A DNA stretch of 64,000 nucleotides from positions 17,415,277-17,479,276 of the forward strand of contig CM060105.1 in the NCBI GenBank assembly GCA_030522415.1, written 5' to 3'. Positions 1 through 13,000 of this stretch are shown here, piece by piece. This stretch comes from Channallabes apus. Its lineage: Eukaryota; Chordata; Actinopteri; Siluriformes; Clariidae. A program made the translations under genes and the position numbers. The notes beneath the pieces were generated by a model that was given only the letters and a program-made list of their open reading frames with translations, searched no databases and had not been told where the DNA came from. How positions within the stretch are numbered: the stretch's first letter is position 1; each line of letters begins with the position of its first letter.

Positions 1-847
1 CAGCCTCAGCAGCGATCTCATTTCCCCTCTCGTCTGTTCCAATCTCTCAGCATTCAGCATCACCAGTATACTAATCATTTGTCACCATCTGCACCTGTTT
101 CTCACTGGTACATGCCTCAAGTTAATTATTTTTTATGCTTTAATGATTTTATGCAACAAAAAAAACAAAACATTAAAACTGCTCAGGTACAGGGACTGGG
201 CTGAAAATATATGAGAAACATAAAAAGTCCTTCAGGAAGCCTGGAGAACTATTCCTCGAGACCACATTAAATTACAAGAACGTCTGGCTCTTTTAAACCG
301 AAATATGAAGGAACGAGGGGGGCACAATACTTTTGTATGGTAGTACAATGAACCAATCATTTCAAAATCCAGTTCTTCTATATTTCTGAAGAAGAACATG
401 TTCATTATTATTAAAATCCTATAATGGCGCAGCTGGGAGTGTAGTCCCGGCTGTAATGTAAATCATAGCCGTTCTCACGGTAACATCTCACTGGGACTTG
501 TCTGGTGGACGGTCTACGTAATCTATAATCTAATAATAAACGCATTGAAATGTTGTTGAACAAAAGCCCAAGATGACTGATGAAGAGTTCCGTGATGAGA
601 CCTTTAACTCGGGTGACCTACTGAAGGAGTCTCCAGTGTCAGCAAAGAGAGTTTTTCACCACGCAAGAGTCTTTAATTACTTCCTCATGACTTAACAGTA
701 TTTATAGAAATAGATGCAGGGGAAAAAAAAAAAAAAAAAGCTCACAGTGCTCTGCGGTGTTTCTGCAGTCAGCTGTGTGCAGGTGGGAGTGTAATGAGAG
801 GTGCAGGAAATGTGACAGCAACGAAAATCACCTTTTTGCTGTCTGAC

Positions 848-904
<57 letters not shown>

Positions 905-1800
905 ACTGAAGGAAGTTATTTTTATTCAGTTAGTCTATTTCAGTGATGCGAATATAATCCCTGCAATGGAAAAGAAGGTTGATTCCTGTTGATTAGAGGT
1001 CTGAACCCAGCACACTGTAGAACAGGCCATGCTTACTTGTCCGACTACCAGGAGAAACTTTAAATTGGTTATTTTGCCTGGAACAGAAGAAAGGGGCTAA
1101 AGGGTGCGTAGAGTTTTATACCCGGCTTTGATGATGCTTTGTGCCAGTGGACTGCAGTGCTATTACTAGTGAGGAGGGACTTTAAGTCTGATTACACGTC
1201 CTGCATCATGAAAGCATACTGCTGGAGAGATATCATTTACAGCTTCAATGGCTTAGAATAAAGGTTGTGGGCTCCGGACCATCACATCTATTTGTGACAT
1301 GTTACTGTATATCAAGTCTGTATATCAATGTATTCATTCGCACTGGTTAGTTGTGTGCTACGGTATGGCGGATAGAAAAACCTTTTATTCAATTTTCATA
1401 ACTACCTTATCTTCCTGTTTTTAAAGTACAGTACTTTAATGAGCACTATCCAAGCTGGTTAATTCAGCTGTGATAAACCTATAAACCTGCATTGCTGGTG
1501 AAGTTACTTTCAGGGGTAGCAGGGAAATTCTGGTGTTTAAATGAATCCAAGGTTTCGTTGTTTCTCACTAAGTCACATAATCCTTAGACTTAAGACACGA
1601 TACAGTAATAAACCTGCTATAGCTAAAATCTGGTATTTATGCTGATAAAGTGTCTCACCTACTATAGGTGTTACAGTATGTCAGTTCATTTTTTGAATTC
1701 AAATATTTCAACGATCTTAACTGTCATTCAGATGAAACTTGGCCAATTTAGATTTCACATGAAAAAGTGTGTTATTATAAAATGTAAAATTATTATTAAG

Positions 1801-2279
1801 CAGTGGTGTCAAAAGTATTCACATTCATTAATTGAGTAGAAGTATAGATACTAGGGTTCAAAAATACTTCTTTAGAAGTTGAAGTATCAACCTTTTTACT
1901 TTACTTAAGTAAAAGTTTAAAAGTACTGGTTTCAAATCTACTTAAAGTATAAAAGTAAAAGTACCGTGAGGGGCGACAAAAGCATTAAGGTCTCGTTTTC
2001 TGATCATGCGAGGGGGGGAGGGTGCGTTGTGCGCGTACTTATCATGCGACCGGGGGGGGAGGGGGGAGGGGGGGCGATTGTTGTGCGCGTTCTTATCATG
2101 CGACCGGGGGGGTTGTGCGTTCTGATCATAAATATAGAGTAACGAGGCTGTTTTTAAAATGTAAGGAGTAGAAGTAAAAAGTCGGCTGAAAAATAATTAC
2201 TCCAGTAAAGTATAGATACACAAAATTTTTACTTAGGTAAGGTAACGAAGTATTTGTACTTCGTTACTTGACACCTCTG
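1801..2279. mobile_element. Non-autonomous hAT-type element with 8-bp target duplication
   Basis: The 479-bp element begins CAGTGGTGTCAA and ends TTGACACCTCTG, so the ends form a near-perfect terminal inverted repeat. It is flanked by an identical 8-bp direct repeat, TTATTAAG, at 1793-1800 and 2280-2287. An 8-bp duplication with CAG-type ends is typical of hAT transposons. It encodes nothing recognisable. AAGTA-rich arms surround a G-rich centre. Confidence 0.82.
1990..2130 (+). repeat. G-rich minisatellite inside the hAT element
   Basis: About three tandem copies of a unit containing ATCATGCGA, a run of 7-10 G and TTGTGCG occupy the middle of the element. The G runs (about 2011-2022, 2051-2074 and 2105-2111) are close enough to form a G-quadruplex on this strand, which is inference. 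Confidence 0.65.
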
Positions 2280-2789
2280 TTATTAAGATACTGCAACATG
2301 TATTTGACATGGTTACGGACACTACAGATTTTTTTCTTTTGGGGGGGGGGGGACATTCTTCATTTTGCATGGAATGCTTTCATTTAAACAACAGTTTTTA
2401 CAGGTCATATGCTTCCTATTTTACTCATAAAGAAATATGAAAAAATTTGCATTTTTAATTATTACTGTTTAAAGCGAGACAGTATAACGCTGAAAAATGA
2501 CCATTTTTGGGGCACGTATAAAATTATCTCTACAAAACGGCTGAAGTTAGCAACTTTGAAAGCAAGATCGGTCATAAAGTTGAGAAGTAGCTTCTTTGGC
2601 CACACACATTCTTTGTATTATACAGTAAAATCAGCACCAATACTATGTTTTGGCTGTATCGAAATGACTTTATTGAATAAAACAATCAGAAAACATAATC
2701 ATCCCCCAAATCTGACTTAATACCTGATTTGATGCCATGGTTCACATATACCATTCTTCATCAAACTATTGGCACAAATTTGGAAGCAC

Positions 2790-3164
2790 ACGATTATATA
2801 GGCGGTTTCTGCACCTCATTAACATTAACATTTCCCTCCACTGGACCTAAGAGATCCAAACATGTTCCAGTACGACAAATCCCCTGGTGTGCAAAACGAG
2901 CTCCATGAAGGCATGGTGTGTTAAGAATGGTGTGGAAGAACTCAACTGCACAGATCCCCGGACCGCTGTATGTACACTCGCCTGATCTTACTAATGCTCT
3001 TGTGGCTGAATGAACACAAATCCCCACAGGCACTCTTGAAATTCTGATAAGTCGAGCGCATTATAAACAGCAAAGGGAGGACTAAACCTGGAATGGGGTG
3101 TTAAGTAAGCGAGCACATGTGAGAGTTATGGTCAGGTACTCACAAACCTTTTGTCGTATAGTTT
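2790..3164 (+). mobile_element. Tc1-like transposon remnant, transposase C-terminus
   Basis: Plus-strand translation near 2985-3020 gives DLTNALVAE followed by a stop, then QIP. This resembles the C-terminus of fish Tc1 transposases (DLTNALVAEWEQIP). The right edge, CACAAACCTTTTGTCGTATAG at 3141-3161, resembles the terminal repeat of that family. It is degenerate and non-functional. A 79-residue minus-strand ORF over it is a shadow. Confidence 0.6.
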
Positions 3165-3348
3165 TGAGGCTTTTTTTTTATTTTTTATTCAGAAACAAAT
3201 AAAACATTAAGGGATGAGAGGGGGAAACAAAATCGTGGCTCAAAGTTGATTATTTATATTTATTATTATGTATTAGACCGCCTTTATTTGCCATATTAAT
3301 CTGGAATATCATGTGTGACAAGTACCTGTTATCACTTACTTTATACTC

Positions 3349-3400
<52 letters not shown>

Positions 3401-3663
3401 TATATTTGTTTTCTTATATAACAACACATTTAAAAGGATTTCATTTTTAACCTTTGGTTATGTGGAGAGTCTCCCACACACTGTGCTGTTACTATAGAAA
3501 CAATAATATATTAATATAGGTTAGTGTGTGTGTGTGTGAACTTAATTTGCAGCTATAACCACCAAAGCTGTGCTGTTGTATTAAATGAATCCCCATCATT
3601 AGAGTTCAAATTTCAACAATATGACCCATACATGGCTCAGCTTAGACCTTTTCTCTTCCTTAC

Positions 3664-3778
3664 CTATACGCAGCCTGAAGTCATTGAAGGAATGTCTATT
3701 AATAACATCAAGTTTCCCAACCAGTGCAAAGGCGAACTCGACCAAGGTTCCAATGTGCATGTACTGCCGGTCGTGGTC
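3664..3778 (-). CDS. ADCY2: ADCY2 E21, C2a domain
   Basis: The exon is 115 bp, with acceptor TTGTAAG before 3778 and donor GTAAGG from 3663. It encodes [20 protein letters not shown] and then [18 protein letters not shown] plus one base. In mammalian ADCY2 this is the C2a stretch [20 protein letters not shown], which carries the G-beta-gamma-binding region named QEHA (family knowledge). The QEHA residues themselves are not conserved here. The next exon is outside the window. Confidence 0.92.
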
Positions 3779-6700
3779 CTTACAAACAAAACAAGATTCA
3801 AATTTTGAATCAAAAGATACAAGCAGATCTGAGACAAAAAAAGAATGAAAACAATCTTTTTATATGTAGGAAAATATCTGAAATGTTTTGAAAATATGGA
3901 TCTTGATATGATTTTGCCGCTAAATTACTTTATTCCTAATGTTCCCCGTGCTTGAGGACTTGAAGTAAACTAGAACAGAACATTCAGCACCAAGGACAGC
4001 AGCACCAAAAACATTTTAGAAAATGTAAGAAAGAAATGTTTGGGAAAAAAAAGGAAGAAAAGCCCACCTGTGTGTAATCCTGTCCAGGAGGAATGTTTAG
4101 TCCAGTAGCAGCCATGTAAGTGCTGCCAATTGTCTTTATCTTCTCCACACCACTGAACTTGGGTTTGGAGAGCAACTGGCAATGAAAGAGATAAGAAGTG
4201 GAAATTATAAAGTTTCTGGAAACATCCGTTATTGTTAGACAAAATATAACAACTTATACTGTATGTATAATAGAATGCATATCTCTGCCATAATTGCAGA
4301 AAGCTGTGTGATATAAAAGGCACATCATTCCATGAGATTAACAAAGGAGAAAATAAATGATTATTATTATTATTATAAGAAAGGGTATTGTGTGCTTATC
4401 CGGTGTCATTCAAAATGTTTATTGTTCTATTATAGCTTAATCATTATTATAGCCGAGACCAAACTAAACGATACAGAAGAGCAATTAAATCTTTGTGGAA
4501 CTTATTAACTGCTCGCTCACAGTTAATAATGAGACTCGGAGTGAGTCCACGCTTGTACTGTAGGATGAAGCAGTTTAAGATATACGTAAAAACAAACAAA
4601 CTGATGTCAACTGTTTATGTTAAAACATAAATACTTAGTGTACTGCTAGTGCCTAATTAGAGCGATAAAGGTTATTATTTTTTACATTAGACACATTTAG
4701 ACTGTTCTATCGTTTTCACAATGCATTCAAAAATAAACCTGTCTTGCTTCACTCTTTTTTATTAATAATTTTAATACTAATTTTAATCAGGCTTAAAATT
4801 GTGCAGATATTTATTAACCAATAGTTGGACATGTTAACAATTAATAATCATTTAGTTGTCATTTTATAATGGTAACAAGATGCACATAATTTTTTACTTG
4901 AGTTTAAGTTTAAAGGTTTTAGCTGAACACTTCCAAAGAGTAAATATGTGAGGCAAATTAATGAAGCCCCCCCCCCCCCAAAAAAACAAACAAACAAAAA
5001 ACAAAAAAACAGGACAAATAATAATAATAATAATAATAATAATAAACAATTGACAATTGAAAATTGTCGCTGCTAAAAATAATGCGTACAATAGATATCT
5101 AAGATACTGAGAAGTCTCACGCAAAACAAACATTATCACTTAGAATTTTTAACAGTGGTTAATGATTAATTATTAACATCCATTTTAATAATAATATTTC
5201 TCTCTGATATTACTCCAACTTAGGTTCTTATAATAAAAAAATAAATAAAAAATTCCAGTTTCATTCACAGTAAAACTAGCTTGTGATCACTGACGGTAGC
5301 TCAACTCCGCCGAAATCATTTCTCATTTAGTGCTTCAAATCGTAAATTGAAGATGAAACTGACATCAGTGAGATATACAGGCTTAAAATTGTGCACATAT
5401 TTATTAACCAATAGTTGGACATGTTAATCAATAATCATTAATTATTATTTTATAATGGTAACAAGATGCACATTATTTTTTCTTAAGTTTAGGTTTAAAG
5501 GTTTTATCTGCACACTTCCAACAAATTGAATATATGAGACAAATTAATGAAGCCCAAATAGTAAAAAAAAAAAAAAACTGAACTAATAATAATCATAATA
5601 ATGATAATAATTAAAAAGAAATTGACTATTGAAAAAAAATAAATTGTCCAATACTGCGTACTGTAAGTGCACCCCCTTGTGGTGAACAAGTCAATAGATA
5701 TCAAAGATACTGAGAAGGCTAACGCAAAACAAACATTATCATTTAGAATTTTTAACAGCCATTAATGATTAATAACATCCATTTTAATAATATATTTTAC
5801 TCTAAAAATATTACTCCACCGTAGGCTGTTATATTCGTTTACAGAAAATATTCCAGGTTCATTCACAGTAAAATTAGCTAGTGATCACTGACGGTAGCTC
5901 GACTCCGCCGAGATCATTTCTCATGCAGTGCTTCAAAGCGTAAATTGAAAATGAAACTGACATCAGAGAGATATACAGCGAGCGGGATAAACGTGTGTCA
6001 ACAGCATCCTGTACCTCATCAAAATCCGCTATAATCTCATTGAGGAGCCTGAGACACTCCAGTCCCTCCTTGTTCACATCCGACTCTGTGTAGAATTCCT
6101 TGAAGTCCGGGATGGAGGCGAACATGACACACACCAGATCGTACGACTGGTGGTAGAGATCCTGGGGGAAGCAAAAAAAAAGGTATTATCAACAGATGTG
6201 AGGATAAGATGATGGGGGTACGGTGACGATTATTTCACGAGGCAGCACTAATGCAAAATCGGATTTCCTTTGCAGTGTTGCATAATCACGCTGGAAAGCC
6301 ATCATATTGGCTTTATGCTATAGATGTCATGTCCAACTGATGAGACAAAAATAAACATGTCTTACTGTATGTCTAACATCTCAGCATTAAAGAATCGATA
6401 TTATACTAAGTACGGTATGTTGTCGCCTGTCATGATCTCACGCACCTCGTTCTTCCAGTTTCGACCGAGGAAATGCTCCGCCACGTGGGCAGGAAGAACG
6501 TTCTCCAGCAGCACGCGGTTCAGGTTCTCCATGGTCTCGATTTCCTCACACTCCCGCTTGAACTTGTTCCTCCACAGGAAGTCTAACCTACAGTAATATT
6601 CATTCTGTTACAAGAAAAATAGAGACGACTCAATACACACCCATTAATTCTATACAGTACATTGGTGACCTTTACTGGCATATCGGGGCATCATTGCGAA

Positions 6701-7211
6701 CAAACTACATCAGACTCAGACTTTAAAGGTCAGTGCTGTAATTGGTGGTTGAGTTCTGCTCTGGTTGTGCACCAGAAGTCTGTTCCTGCCCTTTTTTTTA
6801 TATATATATTGGCACTCCGTTCCTAATGTCATGACATTATGTTTGATTCATACTGTTTGGTTTTCTGCAACAATGGAATGGATTTGGCAACTAGCATGAC
6901 TAGATTCAGAAGGTTGAATGTGTCTGTTTTGAATTTGTATTACAATTAACTTATCAACAAGACTGTTACCACGGTTGTCCTGATTTAGGCAGATTTAAAT
7001 CTGTTAAATGGCTGTGCTTTGTGGAAGGATGTCTTCATTAGCGTGAGAATTGTGACCCACCTGCCTCGCCAGGACAAGCAAAGTGATGAAGAAGATGAAG
7101 AGTGAGGCAGAACCCATTGTCTTCAAGTCTTTTAGAACACCGGGTCTGGCAAAGACAAGTAAAGAATAAAAAATCTGTAAAAAAAAAAAAAAAATATATA
7201 TATATCTATTA

Positions 7212-7305
<94 letters not shown>

Positions 7306-9809
7306 AAGTATCTTTTGTTTTAGCAGGTTGACTGAGATTTTTTTCAAAACTGCCTTGGGTGGCTTTGATGGATGTGCTTTTATAAGTGCCCGGGTCAGCA
7401 GAGTAATATCAGAGGAACGTATCTACATAGGACTTTGCTGGATGCTGTCAGGCATCTCTGAGTCATCTGGACTGACAGTGCAGGAGAAAGGTAGGAGAGA
7501 TTGCCTCCAGTGACAACATCTTTCTCTGCAGTTAACCTACTAGAACAAAGTACATCCAGGAAATGAAAGAGTGACTAGTGAAGTTAATAGTGAAACACAC
7601 AAACAAACAACAAAAACTCAACATGTTTATGAGTCAGTTCCAGAAGGTATATAAATGAGTTGCACTAGACATCAAATTCTTTCTTATCTCATGTTTAACA
7701 GACTACTTTCCATTGAAATTCCATTGACTTACATTTATCTCATTATACAGTTCATCAGAGCTGAGGGTTAAGGGCCTTGCTCAAGGGCCCTACAGTATTA
7801 TCTTGGCGGTACTGGGGTTTGAACCAGTGACCTTGTGAACAGTAGTCCAACCTTCAGTTCTAACATCACTAAACACATGCTTTAACTACTGTGATTATAA
7901 CATGATGCTTCATAAGTAATGCTTGTTGTCTTACTACTGTAATTCACTCAGTCACTCATCGTCTAGACCGCTTTATCCTGTACACAGAGTCGCGGGGGGC
8001 CTGGAGCCTATCCCAGGAGACTTAGGGCACGAGGCGGGGTACACCCTAGACAGGGTGCCATTGAATGTGTACTCACATACACATTCACAGACTACGGAAA
8101 GTTTGGGAACGCCAATGTGGGAGGAAAATCACCAAGGAGAACATGCAAACACAGAGATGGGAATCGAACCCAGACCCTGGAGGTGCAAGGCAACAGTGCT
8201 AACCACTACACCACCATGCCACTGTAACTTTAAAACATATATAAAAGTTGATTCTCCCAGCTGAGGAAACAATATGCATACTGCATAATTCAGCATACTG
8301 TGCAGCCCTTTACATTTTAATACAGTTTAGTGTGGATGCATAGCGAAATATTATACACATAGTATCGTGTAAGCAAGCACATAGTGTTTAGTCAAGTGTT
8401 TAGTGATCCTAGACCTAATTTTAATGAAAACTGAAACATGCTTGTCTGGTTATTCTTTATAAATAAATAATGTCACATTTCGTGACTACAGTTTTCCTCG
8501 CTGCTCAATTCCACCTCTCTAACTGTTATATTCTCATAGAGATGTCCATGTCCACATCAAATGTAGTTCAGCATGGTTTCCTCTAGGGGCGTCGAATCTG
8601 GAAGCGATCCACAGAGATCATTTTAATCAAAGAAAATTAACACCAACCACAAACAAAACCACACGTGTTAGCCTTTGATCTTCATCTGTAGTGCTTTTTT
8701 TAAAGGGTAGGCAGTTGGGACGACCTTGTCAAAAGCATGATGATATGGTCACTTAAAAATGTTTGTGTTGATTTGAATGTACATTTGGATCATTGTACCA
8801 ATCGAGGATCCAACCGATTGTCAGTTGCAGCTTTTGGCAGATTAAAAAAAAAAAAAATCTCTTGAAGTCCATGTTGCTGTTTATCCCATCAGGAACATGA
8901 TGTCTTTTAGAGGATAAACAGACTGACAGTATCACAGTTACATCAGGATGTCTAACAGTGTGGAGTAGCCGGCACTTTTCTGTGTATCCATCTCTATTTT
9001 GCTCCATCTGGGTTCCAAAAGCAAAAATGTCTTGCAATCCAAACAGTTTTTAAATTCGAGACTTGTTTGACCCTAAAGGATCTTGCCAAACTCTACCTGT
9101 CAAACCTAGGGAGAAATATTTGCCTCACTATCGCTATCACGCAGTCCCTAATAAGAATGAAGAATGCATGGTATTTAAACAGTGAGGACGCTGGAATTCG
9201 TTTGGGGCAGTGTGTATGTGTGCTTGTATAGTATTTCACGTTTTTCTATCAAGTATATATATTGTGTGATCTAGGCATATATATGTTAGATCACTCATCA
9301 GTACTGTATGTGAGAGGCAGTGTTGGGGGATGTAACTTTTTAAAGTAACTATTTACATTACAAAATGACTGTCTTTAAAACGTAATCAGTTACATTACAG
9401 CGTTACTTTCTAATAAAAGTAACTAGTTTGAGTACTTTTCTGTTGCAGAAAATGAAAACTGCTTTGTGATTCCTCATGCATATTGTTTAATTATTCTACC
9501 ATCATCACTCAGCCAAGTTTGGCCCATAATCTGTTAACTACTAACAGCAAGAATTAACAGAGGGGGGCGGGTTATCAGGGGCGGGGCTTGTAGGACAATT
9601 TTCATACACACACACACTAATGGAATCACTGCTGTCTGGCTCATGGATTGCATAAATTGCCTAAATACCGAATTACATTTTTGAAAATATAAAAAGAAAA
9701 AAAATGATTACTTAATTGGCGGACCTGACGCGTTAGATTACTCGTTACATCAAAAAAGTAATCCAGTTACTTTGTAACGCGTTACATACAACACTGGTTA
9801 GAGGTTTGA

Positions 9810-9842
<33 letters not shown>

Positions 9843-10023
9843 CCTGAGACATAAACATTGCAAGAGTAATTTCTCTCAATCTGGCAACTTATGCCAAAAT
9901 ATGCAATTATTCATTCATTTATTTATTTATTTTTAGAGATTGTAGGTACTTATCCAACATCTTATAAGCATCCTCTTTAGGATTCGGATTTTGATGTTTT
10001 GTTTTGATTAGGCTCTTTTAAAA

Positions 10024-10054
<31 letters not shown>

Positions 10055-13000
10055 CAGTTTTTCCTCCTGGAGGAGTCCGTACAGCCTTTGAAACATCAGA
10101 ACATCAGCCAGTAGTGAGCACAGAGACAATGTTCAGAAGTATTTCAGTTTTGTTCAGAATGTTTTGGATTGTTTTAAACTATGCCGTCCCTCGTGGAGTC
10201 GGTGGACTGGTGGATTGCTTCCTGCTGCACTGCCACTTCAATTGTCAGCTTTGATTTTTTTGAAACGGAAGACATCCTGAACACTGACGGTATTCATAGC
10301 GCTAGTGCACTTCGAGTACCGTCGAACCGTTACGTGAGCTAAAAAAATAAATAAAAGGAAAGTAGAAAGCAATGACGACGGACCGACAGAAGGAAATTGG
10401 AAAATATTTTCACGTGTGGTCTGGCTTAAATGAAAGCAGTTTGGATTGGACGCACAGAATCCCACGGCTCTACCGCCGGTAAGCTGAAAACAAATCAATT
10501 GAGTGCAATCCATAATAAGCCTGCTATCTCAAAATCTGTCGCTCATGATCCTTTTTTTTTTCGGCTTTTTCTGTTACCTCCTTTGGTAAATTGTCTCAAA
10601 CAAACTTTGGTTTTCTGTCTCAACTCAGTGCTGATGTGTGCGTGTTACTTTTTCCACAGCTGGGTCGTCCTGTACTCCTATTACCTATTACAGCCACACA
10701 CATATAACTCGTTTTCGAGTTTTCGTATAATAACTTTTCGTATTGTTGCCGCGAAAGTTTCGCAACGCGCGAGTTTCCTCAACTAAACAACTAAACAACT
10801 AAAACTCCGACACAGAGGTACGTTATAATGTCTACCGTTCAGCTTGTTCAGTGTGTAGAGTGCAGGATGTTTAGACATTCTTCCTCCGTCATTAGCGATA
10901 ATTTTATTTGTGATAGGTGTGTGTTAGTGAGCACTCTGACGGAGAAGATATCAGCGTTAGAGGAGCGCATCCAGACTTTAGAGAGGGTTAGAAAGCGCGA
11001 GAGCAGTGTTATTCCCGTAGCCGACAGTCTGGGTGCCACAGGCGGAGATAAACAGCCCCCGACTCCGGCATTAGAGCCCTCACAGCGGGGCGAGTGGGTG
11101 ACGACTCGGCGGCATACTCGTTCAGCCAAAGCTAACGCTAAGGCTAGCCCACCGGAGCACACCTCCTCTGCGCTTCACGTGTCCAACAGGTTTGCTCTCC
11201 TCAGTGCTGCACCCGCTGAGAAACCTGAAAGAGCTCTGGTTATAGGAGACTCTATACTGAGACACGTGACATTAGCTAGACCTTTAGGGGCGCCAGCGGC
11301 AGTGGTTAGGTGTATCCCGGGAGCCAGAGCACCGGACATAGCAGGTAATCTTAGGGCTCTAGGACAGCACAGGTTCTCTAAGATAGTGGTACATGCTGGA
11401 GCTAATGATATACGCCTTCGTCAGTCAGAGGTTAGTAAGAGTAACTTTACAGAGGTGTTTAAATTAGCGAAGGCGATGTCCGATGAAGTAGTATGCTCTG
11501 GTCCCATCCCAATGAGACGTGGCGACATAACTTACAGCAGGTTATGGTCGCTGAACCGCTGGATGTCCAGGTGGTGCTCCGAAAATAATGTGGGCTTTAT
11601 AGATAATTGGAAGACCTTTGAGGGCAAAGCTGGCCTGTTAGGGCGGGACAGTGTCCATCCCACTCGGGAAGGTGCTGCTCTCATTTCCTGTAGTATAGCT
11701 CATAGTCTCAGTAGAGGTCTAGTTAATCTGTGACAATCCAGAGCCCAGGCCAGGGAGCAGACAGACAGGCTAAACCAACCGTCTGCTAGCTGCATAGAGT
11801 CGTCACTCAGGGTTCACCTTATTGAGACTGTGTCTGTTCCCCGATCTAAGCAAAAATGTAGAAAGACTCAGAAAGTCTGTTTCAATCATTTAATTACAGT
11901 GGTGTGAAATACTATTTGCCCCCCTCCTTATTTCTTATTCTTTTGCATGTTTGTCACACAAAATGTTTCTGATCATCAAACACATTTAACTATTAGTCAA
12001 AGATAACACAAGTAAACACAAAATGCAGTTTTTAAATGAGGGGTTTTATTATTTAGGGAGAAAAAAAATCCAAACCTACATGGCCCTGTGTGAAAAAGTA
12101 ATTGCCCCCTGAACCTAATAACTGGTTGGGCCACCCTTAGCAGCAATAACTGCAATCAAGCGTTTGCGATAACTTGCAACGAGTCTTTTACAGCGCTCTG
12201 GAGGAATTTTGGCCCACTCATCTTTGCAGAATTGTTGTAATTCAGCTTTATTTGAGGGTTTTCTAGCATGAACCGCCTTTTTAAGGTCATGCCACAACAT
12301 CTCAATAGGATTCAGGTCAGGACTTTGACTAGGCCACTCCAAAGTCTTCATTTTGTTTTTCTTCAGCCATTCAGAGGTGGATTTGCTGGTGTGTTTTGGG
12401 TCATTGTCCTGCTGCAGCACCCAAGATCGCTTCAGCTTGAGTTGACGAACAGATGGCCGGACATTCTCCTTCAGGATTTTTTGGTAGACAGTAGAATTCA
12501 TGGTTCCATCTATCACAGCAAGCCTTCCAGGTCCTGAAGCAGCAAAACAACCCCAGACCATCACACTACCACCACCATATTTTACTGTTGGTATGATGTT
12601 CTTTTTCTGAAATGCTGTGTTACTTTTACGCCAGATGTAACGGGACACGCACCTTCCAAAAAGTTAAACTTTTGTCTCGTCGGTCCACAAGGTATTTTCC
12701 CAAAAGTCTTGGCAATCATTGAGATGTTTTTTAGCAAAATTGAGACGAGCCTTAATGTTCTTTTTGCTTAAAAGTGGTTTGCGCCTTGGAAATCTGCCAT
12801 GCAGGCCGTTTTTGCCCAGTCTCTTTCTTATGGTGGAGTCGTGAACACTGACCTTAATTGAGGCAAGTGAGGCCTGCAGTTCTTTAGATGTTGTCCTGGG
12901 GTCTTTTGTGGCCTCTCGGATGAGTCGTCTCTGCGCTCTTGGGGTAATTTTGGTCGGCCGGCCACTCCTGGGAAGGTTCACCACTGTTCCATGTTTTTGC

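Larger units (their letters stand above)
1660..2710. repeat. Unclassified dispersed repeat, interrupted by a hAT element
   Basis: Blocks of this stretch recur at about 33165-33560. The block at 1728-1765, with ATGAAACTTGGCCAATTTAG, appears there reverse-complemented. So does GGTTACGGACACTACAG (2312-2328). The block with ATGTTTTGGCTGTAT near 2646 appears there in the same orientation. The mixed orientations suggest rearranged copies of one element. I do not recognise the family. Confidence 0.5.
1..3663. other. Intron 3' of E21; repeat-rich
   Basis: This stretch lies downstream of the last exon seen and is presumed intron. Positions 1-1650 show only A-runs (720-740) and an A-run followed by a TA microsatellite (about 850-899). 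The rest is an unclassified dispersed repeat, a hAT-type miniature element, a Tc1-like remnant and a second TA run (about 3352-3397). I found no sequence for the next expected C2a exon (the GVIGAQKPQYDIWG region), so it should lie left of the window. Confidence 0.7.
7146..10648. other. Intron E16-E17
   Basis: This is the intron between E17 and the 3' fragment of E16. It holds a TA/TCTA microsatellite (about 7193-7298), a tRNA-SINE (7725-7868), a second SINE family (7948-8222), a hAT-type element (9318-9796), a TTGA run (about 9810-9840) and a CT run (about 10025-10055). I see nothing recognisable in 8265-9309 or 10060-10640. Confidence 0.65.

Noticed and set aside
2794..3033. 79-codon minus ORF with many cysteines
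   Set aside because: It overlaps a Tc1-like remnant whose recognisable coding sense is the other strand; no family match.
7948..8222. tRNA-like heads with box A/B in S1, S2 and other SINEs
   Set aside because: They are parts of dispersed repeats with mutated cloverleaf positions, not functional tRNA genes.
10430..10786. 118-codon plus ORF just upstream of LINE ORF1
   Set aside because: It crosses the proposed LINE 5' boundary and the E16 fragment on the other strand. Low-complexity phenylalanine/leucine content and no motif.
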